Part shown: positions 61,727 to 64,000 of the stretch, piece by piece
Layout: every line of letters begins with the position of its first letter
Position numbering within the stretch: position 1 is the first letter of the stretch
From: Actinoallomurus oryzae
Lineage (GTDB): Bacteria; Actinomycetota; Actinomycetes; Streptosporangiales; Streptosporangiaceae
DNA length: 64,000 bases
Assembly: GCF_039541955.1 (NCBI RefSeq)
Contig: NZ_BAABHF010000057.1
Span: 76,492-140,491 of the forward strand
Direction: 5' to 3'
Notes under the pieces: model-generated
Told to the model about the DNA's origin: nothing
Database searches by the model: none
What the model saw: the letters and a program-made list of their open reading frames with translations, nothing else
Made by a program: the position numbers and the translations under genes

Positions 61727-63019
61727 TCACCGTCCGCAGACCTCCTCGGCGCGGCGTCCGGGCAGCTGACCGGGCTCGCCGCGGCCGGTCCGCGGCGGCC
61801 GGGCGGGGCGGCTGCGGGGATGGCCGGCGCGGTGGAACGCCGCGCACAGTCCGGCCAGGACGAGCGCGAACGCGGGCAGCCAGGCCAGCCGGTGCAGCGG
61901 CCAGTCACCGGCCGGCGCGTCGAGCAGGCCGGGCGGGCGCCCGAACGGCAGCGCGGCGAACGTCACGAGCAGCAGCGCCGTCTGGTGCCAGCAGTAGACG
62001 GTCATCGCCCCGAGGTTGAGCACGGCGACCGGCGCCCAGCGGGACGGGCGGCGCAACAGCCGGGCCAGCCACGGCCGTACCAGCAGGAACGCCCCGATCT
62101 GCGCCCCGGCCAGGGCGAGCGTGAACAGCGAGGGCGGGTCGAGGTTGGACCGGCCGGCGCCGGGGACGCCGACCGCGCTGGCCGGGTAGCCGGCCCAGAG
62201 CACGAGCACGGCGCCGCCGGCCACGCCGAGCGGCACCAGCACGGCGCCGGCCCGGCGGCGCAGCCGGCCCTCGGCCAGCGCGATGCCCAGCACGTACGGC
62301 GCGGCCCACGCCACCGGCACGGTCACCAGGCCGAGCCGGTACGGCGGGTGGAACACATCGGCGAGGGCGACGATCCCGGCCGGCGGCAGCGCCGCCCAGG
62401 CACCCCAGCGCAGGACCGCCGTGCGCAGCACCGGCGCCGCGGCCGTCAGCATCAGGTACACCAGCAGGAACCACAGGGGGTGCGACACCAGCGACCAGAC
62501 CGCCTGACGGGTGCCGCCCGCGGCGGACAGCAGCGGCAGGGCCGGCAGCCAGACTGCCAGGAGCACCGCCACCGGCCGGGTCAGCCGGGCGACCCGCACG
62601 CCCAGCCGGCGCAGCCCGCCCGCGGCGGGCAGGCCGCGCGCCGCCGCGAACCCGCCGGCGAAGAAGAACAGGCCGAGTGTCTGCAGCGGCCAGGTGAGCG
62701 GCGACAGGCCCGGCGTGGACGCCAGCGGGCTCGCGCCGTGCAGCGCCGCCGGCCGGTACGGGTCGCTCACCAGCGCCGAGACCAGCCAGTGCCCGAGCAC
62801 GACCCCGGCCATCGCCACCGCCCGGGCCGCGTCGACCGTACGGTCCCGGCCGGCCGGTGTCGCCGCCTCGATCCGCGCCGGCCAGCCCGTCGCCGGCCGT
62901 CGCGGGCGCGGAACGCCGTTCCCGTCGACGGCCGGGCGCCGCGGCCGGCGGATTCGGCCCGGCCCGGGTGGCATCGCGCGGGTCCGGCGCCACCGCGGCG
63001 CCCGCTCGGCCGCCCTCAC
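61727..63019 (-). CDS. acyltransferase-3 family membrane protein
   Basis: 430 residues with about ten membrane helices. RDRTVDAARAVAMAGVVLGH near residue 58 is the family's opening, with the catalytic-type His in VVLGH; later helices include LFFFAGGFAAARG and VYCWHQTALLL. OafA-like enzymes O-acetylate cell-surface sugars or antibiotics. The N-terminal 55 residues are Arg/Pro-rich and cytoplasmic; the GTG at 63019 overlaps the upstream hydrolase stop (GTGA). Later starts are possible. Confidence 0.82.
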   Translation of the reverse strand: MRAAERAPRWRRTRAMPPGPGRIRRPRRPAVDGNGVPRPRRPATGWPARIEAATPAGRDRTVDAARAVAMAGVVLGHWLVSALVSDPYRPAALHGASPLASTPGLSPLTWPLQTLGLFFFAGGFAAARGLPAAGGLRRLGVRVARLTRPVAVLLAVWLPALPLLSAAGGTRQAVWSLVSHPLWFLLVYLMLTAAAPVLRTAVLRWGAWAALPPAGIVALADVFHPPYRLGLVTVPVAWAAPYVLGIALAEGRLRRRAGAVLVPLGVAGGAVLVLWAGYPASAVGVPGAGRSNLDPPSLFTLALAGAQIGAFLLVRPWLARLLRRPSRWAPVAVLNLGAMTVYCWHQTALLLVTFAALPFGRPPGLLDAPAGDWPLHRLAWLPAFALVLAGLCAAFHRAGHPRSRPARPPRTGRGEPGQLPGRRAEEVCGR

Positions 63020-64000
63020 GGCCGCCTCCCGTCGGCCGCGATGCGCGCCAGCGCGGCGAGTGAGTCGGTACCGGACGTCAGGTAGCCGTCGTGCCCGGCC
63101 ACGTCCGCGGTCGGGAACACCCGGGCCCCGAAGGACGGGCCGGTGGGCCTGGCCCCGTGGCCCAGCCCGAGGATCCGTATGCCCGGCACCCAGCGGATCC
63201 AGTCCCGGCGCGACCGCCCGGCCCAGATCCGCGCGCAGGTGTGCAACCGCGCCGCGTCGGCCACGCCCATCCCCGGGCTGCCGAACACCGCGATGTCGGT
63301 CACCTGCCGGGGCAGCCGGGGCGCGGCCAGCCCGATCACCACCGACCCGTAGCTGTGCCCCAGCAGCGCGATCGTCGCGTCCGGGCGGTCGGCGACGAGC
63401 CCGGCGACGAGACGGTCCAGGGCGGCGGCGCCCGCCCGGGCGAGGTCCTCGCGCGCCTCGGCGGCCTGGACGCCCCGCGGTGTGTCGTAGCCGAGCCAGG
63501 CGATGACCGCGAACCGGCGGCCGGCGCCGGCCGCCCGGTACAGGCCGGCGGCCTGCGCCGCGGGCGAGTGGAGCGGGTTCCCGCCCACGCCGCGCCAGAA
63601 GTTCGCGCCGCGGACGCCGGAGCCGGGCACGAGCACCGCGATCCGGTCCGCGGACCTCAGGTCGCCGAACACCTGCGCGACCCGCCCGTCACCGCGCGGG
63701 TCGAACAGCAGGAACCGGCCCTGGCGTCCCTCGTAGGGCGCACCGGCCGCGCGCATCGCCTGCCGGTTCGCCGCGTACCGCAGCGGTGCGGGCGCGCCGT
63801 CCAGGTTCCCCAGCACGCCGGGGTACCGGGCGGCCAGCGCACGCTGCTCGGCGGGACCGGCGGCGGCAAGGAACCGGTGCACCGCGGCGGGCGCGGTGGA
63901 CACCGGGTCCGGCAGGTGCCGGGGGTCGGCCCGCCAGGCCGCCGCGCCGACCGGCGTCGCCGCGCGCACCTGGGCGGGCACGGCCAGCAGCGCGCACGCC
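63016..64000 (-). CDS. DUF1023-type alpha/beta hydrolase, 5' end beyond window
   Basis: At least 328 residues. The first residues in the window (A-C-A-L-L-A-V-P-A-Q-V-R-A-A) look like the end of a signal peptide, so it is probably exported. The hydrolase core shows RIAVLVPGSGV, LLGHSYGSVV (G-H-S-Y-G nucleophile elbow), VFGSPGMGV, and a final His in VAGHDGYL. This is the pattern of actinobacterial DUF1023 secreted hydrolases. Internal start 63981 is not preferred. Overlaps the acyltransferase by 4 bases, so the two form an operon. Confidence 0.8.
   Translation of the reverse strand, partial: ACALLAVPAQVRAATPVGAAAWRADPRHLPDPVSTAPAAVHRFLAAAGPAEQRALAARYPGVLGNLDGAPAPLRYAANRQAMRAAGAPYEGRQGRFLLFDPRGDGRVAQVFGDLRSADRIAVLVPGSGVRGANFWRGVGGNPLHSPAAQAAGLYRAAGAGRRFAVIAWLGYDTPRGVQAAEAREDLARAGAAALDRLVAGLVADRPDATIALLGHSYGSVVIGLAAPRLPRQVTDIAVFGSPGMGVADAARLHTCARIWAGRSRRDWIRWVPGIRILGLGHGARPTGPSFGARVFPTADVAGHDGYLTSGTDSLAALARIAADGRRP

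Overview
The window is high-GC DNA with densely packed genes, GTG and TTG starts, many 4-base start/stop overlaps, a GlnR-type box, and an abundance of MarR, TetR, WYL, AraC, LysR, RpiR and MLTR-type regulators. This is the signature of a filamentous actinomycete. A hopanoid C-3 methylase, a holin-X protein and a fused assimilatory nitrate reductase fit the Streptosporangiales or a related order, but that placement is inference. It is a draft assembly: one run of 29 Ns lies inside a gene. No tRNA, rRNA or CRISPR array was seen.

0-8.6 kb: the first codons of a MerR regulator and an alpha/beta hydrolase sit behind a perfect MerR-type operator. A cytochrome aa3 oxidase subunit I (ctaD) faces a reverse-strand set of three genes: a beta-propeller/thioredoxin protein, hopanoid C-3 methylase (hpnR) and cytochrome b (qcrB). 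The thioredoxin active site reads W-TGA-G-P-C: an in-frame TGA stands exactly where the first catalytic Cys should be, the reading frame stays open for 110 more codons with the cis-Pro motif, and a SECIS-like hairpin follows. It is a candidate selenocysteine redoxin and the best lead here. An SPW-repeat membrane protein and a holin-X protein follow.

8.7-24.9 kb: small regulator/enzyme modules. These are a flavin monooxygenase plus FMN reductase with a MarR, an AraC/hydrolase pair, an RpiR/DMT-transporter pair, a 5'-truncated DHA2 exporter beside a MarR, a TetR plus DHA2 exporter with a 22-bp palindrome, a TetR/SGNH-hydrolase pair, and VOC and WYL genes.

24.9-38.1 kb: prolyl aminopeptidase, a cupin regulator, a MerR regulator fused to two sliding-clamp (DnaN-like) domains with a partner gene, an MLTR regulator divergent from three short-chain dehydrogenases, MFS exporters, a YigZ protein, a TetR/DHA2 pair with two operators, and an FAD monooxygenase whose overlapping downstream CocE/NonD gene is broken.

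38.1-40.5 kb: a scar region with a frameshifted LysR 5' end, a decayed serine recombinase and an internally deleted IS30 transposase on either side of a TPR-like gene.

40.5-49.9 kb: LysR, an ArsR-type regulator divergent from an MFS gene, a rifampin phosphotransferase (rph), and a Dabb/SDR/amidohydrolase operon with a divergent LysR.

50.0-64.0 kb: a GlnR box precedes a single-chain assimilatory nitrate reductase carrying its own flavodoxin and NADPH/FAD reductase domains (interrupted by the N gap). Then come an HSP90-family protein translationally coupled to a TPR protein, an ECF42-type sigma factor coupled to a YCII/DGPF protein, a membrane protein, a tiny conserved-looking ORF ending in 11-bp repeats, an acyltransferase and an edge-truncated DUF1023-type hydrolase.
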